From positions 1-26,371 of the forward strand of contig JAGLEB010000101.1 in NCBI GenBank assembly GCA_023145275.1: a stretch of 26,371 bases of DNA, in the 5' to 3' direction. The position numbers were made by a program, and so were the translations under genes. Positions 25,201 through 26,371 of this stretch are shown in pieces (the first letter of the stretch is position 1; every line of letters starts with the position of its first letter). The notes under the pieces were generated by a model, which was not told the origin of the DNA, searched no databases, and was given only the letters and a program-made list of their open reading frames with translations. The DNA is from Flavobacteriales bacterium. Lineage in GTDB: Bacteria; Bacteroidota; Bacteroidia; Flavobacteriales; JADGDT01.

Positions 25201-25240
25201 AAAAAAGAGGCTGTTAAAATTAATTTAACAGCCTCTTTAT
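25201..25240 (-). terminator. Intrinsic terminator of the MscS gene
   Basis: AAAGAGGCTGTTAAA (25204-25218) and TTTAACAGCCTCTTT (25224-25238) pair perfectly over 15 bp around a 5-base loop. On the minus strand a run of six T follows (25206-25201). It lies 20 bases after the MscS stop at 25259. Confidence 0.93.
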
Positions 25241-25258
25241 AGTGTAATACCTTAGTTA

Positions 25259-26077
25259 TTATTTATCTACATTGTGTAGATGAACATCCGTTTGAGGATA
25301 AGGGATTCCAATTCCTGCATCGTCTAGAGCAAGTTTACTTTTCTCTAGTAAGTCGAAATAAACATCCCAATAATCGGCAGTTTTAACCCATGGTCTAACA
25401 TGTAGATTTACAGAGCTATCACCTAACTCGCCAACAGCTACTAAAGGTGCAGGATCGTTAAGGATTCTTTTATCGCTTTCCAGAAGACCCATAAGTATGT
25501 TTTTGGCATCCTTAATACTAGCATCGTATGAAATGCCTATCATTATGTCAACTCTTACGGTCTCTAATTCAGAGTAATTAGTCAGTGCCCCATTAGACAT
25601 TGGCCCATTAGGAATAATAACTATTCTATTTTGTGGAGTAGTTAGTATCGTAACAAATATTTTAATTTCTTTTACAACTCCTAGATATCCTTGTGCATCA
25701 ATTAAGTCGCCAACTTTGTAAGGTTTGAAAATAAGAATTAAAACACCTCCAGCAAAATTAGATAGAGTACCTGATAGAGCTAATCCTATTGCTAAACCTG
25801 CGGCTCCAATAATAGCTACAAAAGATGTAGTAGCAATTCCCACCATTGATGCTACTGAAATAAATAGCATTATTTTTAATAACCACTCAACCAATGAGGA
25901 TAGAAAAGGTCTTAAACTTTCATCTACATTTCTTCTTTCAAATGATTTACTAAGTAGTTTTAAGATAAATTTAATTATTCTAAAACCAATAAATAGGGTA
26001 ATAATGGCTAACAGTAATTTTGGACCATAGCCCATTATCATCTCCATTCCCATGTCAAAGTACTTGTCTACATTCAT
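25259..26077 (-). CDS. MscS-family small-conductance mechanosensitive channel
   Basis: A 272-residue inner-membrane channel that opens under membrane tension to release solutes on osmotic down-shock. It has three transmembrane helices, at about 18-40, 62-82 and 86-117. The third is the Gly/Ala-rich pore helix (IIGAAGLAIGLALSGTLSNF, 89-108), followed by the typical FKPYKVGD (117-124). The cytoplasmic beta domain has GVVKEI (133-138) and the IPNG motif (155-158). The C-terminal alpha/beta part includes VNLHVRPWVKTADYWDVYFD and a final IPYPQTDVHLH. This is close in size to E. coli MscS (286 residues) and has no extra N-terminal helices. Translation starts at the ATG at 26077. The gene is alone, with its own terminator. 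Confidence 0.95.
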   Translation of the reverse strand: MNVDKYFDMGMEMIMGYGPKLLLAIITLFIGFRIIKFILKLLSKSFERRNVDESLRPFLSSLVEWLLKIMLFISVASMVGIATTSFVAIIGAAGLAIGLALSGTLSNFAGGVLILIFKPYKVGDLIDAQGYLGVVKEIKIFVTILTTPQNRIVIIPNGPMSNGALTNYSELETVRVDIMIGISYDASIKDAKNILMGLLESDKRILNDPAPLVAVGELGDSSVNLHVRPWVKTADYWDVYFDLLEKSKLALDDAGIGIPYPQTDVHLHNVDK

Positions 26078-26371
26078 ATAATAAAAATTTAAAGTTTTTC
26101 TGTTTTATGCAATTTACAAAATGTTTTAAAACTTTGAAGATGAATATATAGAAACTATTTTATTTTATAAAATATTTGTAACTATTCAGGTAGAGTAAAA
26201 TAATCGCTTTTTGTTACACTTTTCTGTGTTATCTCCCTAAACATCGAGTTATTAACAATTGGAGTTACTATTATTAACACTTTTAGGTATTTCTAAAAAA
26301 AGCACTTTCCAAAAGATATAGATGCAACTTTTATTTTACATTTAGTTGATAACTACTGCTACTAAAATATG
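26078..26371. other. Intergenic tail at the window end
   Basis: No gene is visible. The AT palindrome TATTTTATAAAATA is at 26161-26174, and TTATTAAC occurs twice around 26250-26280. TACATTTA at 26337-26344 is one base off a -7 element on the plus strand, and the last three bases are ATG, so a plus-strand gene may start at the edge. Confidence 0.4.

Noticed and set aside
26161..26174. Perfect 14-base AT palindrome
   Set aside because: All-AT palindromes are expected by chance in sequence this AT-rich, and nothing nearby depends on it.

Overview
The window is AT-rich bacterial chromosome and reads as Bacteroidota. The evidence is an adjacent SusC/SusD pair followed by surface-type lipoproteins, a protein with a type IX secretion (T9SS) C-terminal sorting domain, a promoter of the Bacteroidota type (TTTG, 19 bases, TAnnTTTG), and almost no Shine-Dalgarno sequences. 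A marine or free-living member is plausible, but I cannot name a genus. I saw no tRNA, rRNA, CRISPR array, transposase, integrase or phage gene.

Layout. (1) 1-6776, plus strand: the end of a polysaccharide-utilisation-type locus. It holds the C-terminal part of a SusC-like receptor, a SusD-like lipoprotein, and two more lipoproteins in the SusE/SusF position (one unrecognised, one with a PKD-like domain and a YWTD-like propeller). A strong terminator follows, then a T9SS-exported protein with GEVED, cadherin-like and carbohydrate-binding-like parts, and a second terminator. No enzyme is encoded in this part of the locus. (2) 7041-9270, plus strand: a two-gene murein-peptide operon (L-Ala-D/L-Glu epimerase and an NlpC/P60 lipoprotein), the same pairing as ykfB/ykfC. 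(3) 9271-10198: a 928-base gene-free stretch unusually rich in inverted repeats. (4) 10199-15750, minus strand: a fused E1 alpha/beta 2-oxoacid dehydrogenase and an M1-peptidase-like outer-membrane protein whose catalytic residues are missing. (5) 15915-19889: a divergent pair, an exported cyclomaltodextrinase/neopullulanase-like GH13 enzyme (minus) and a cytoplasmic, GlgE-like but degenerate GH13 protein (plus). They share a short control region with a 9-bp inverted repeat. (6) 20077-26077, minus strand: a SulP anion transporter with STAS domain, a large exported Asp-box beta-propeller protein and an MscS channel, each apparently its own unit.

The genes most worth pursuing are three enzyme-like proteins with altered catalytic residues: the M1-like barrel protein, the GlgE-like GH13 protein, and the fused E1 with swapped ThDP-metal ligands. 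The structured intergenic region at 9271-10198 is the other main target. The alpha-glucan genes and the SusCD locus are in the same window, but the sequence does not show that they form one locus or share a substrate. Three upstream-extended starts were corrected: the epimerase to 7041, the secreted amylase to 17756 and the SulP transporter to 21654.
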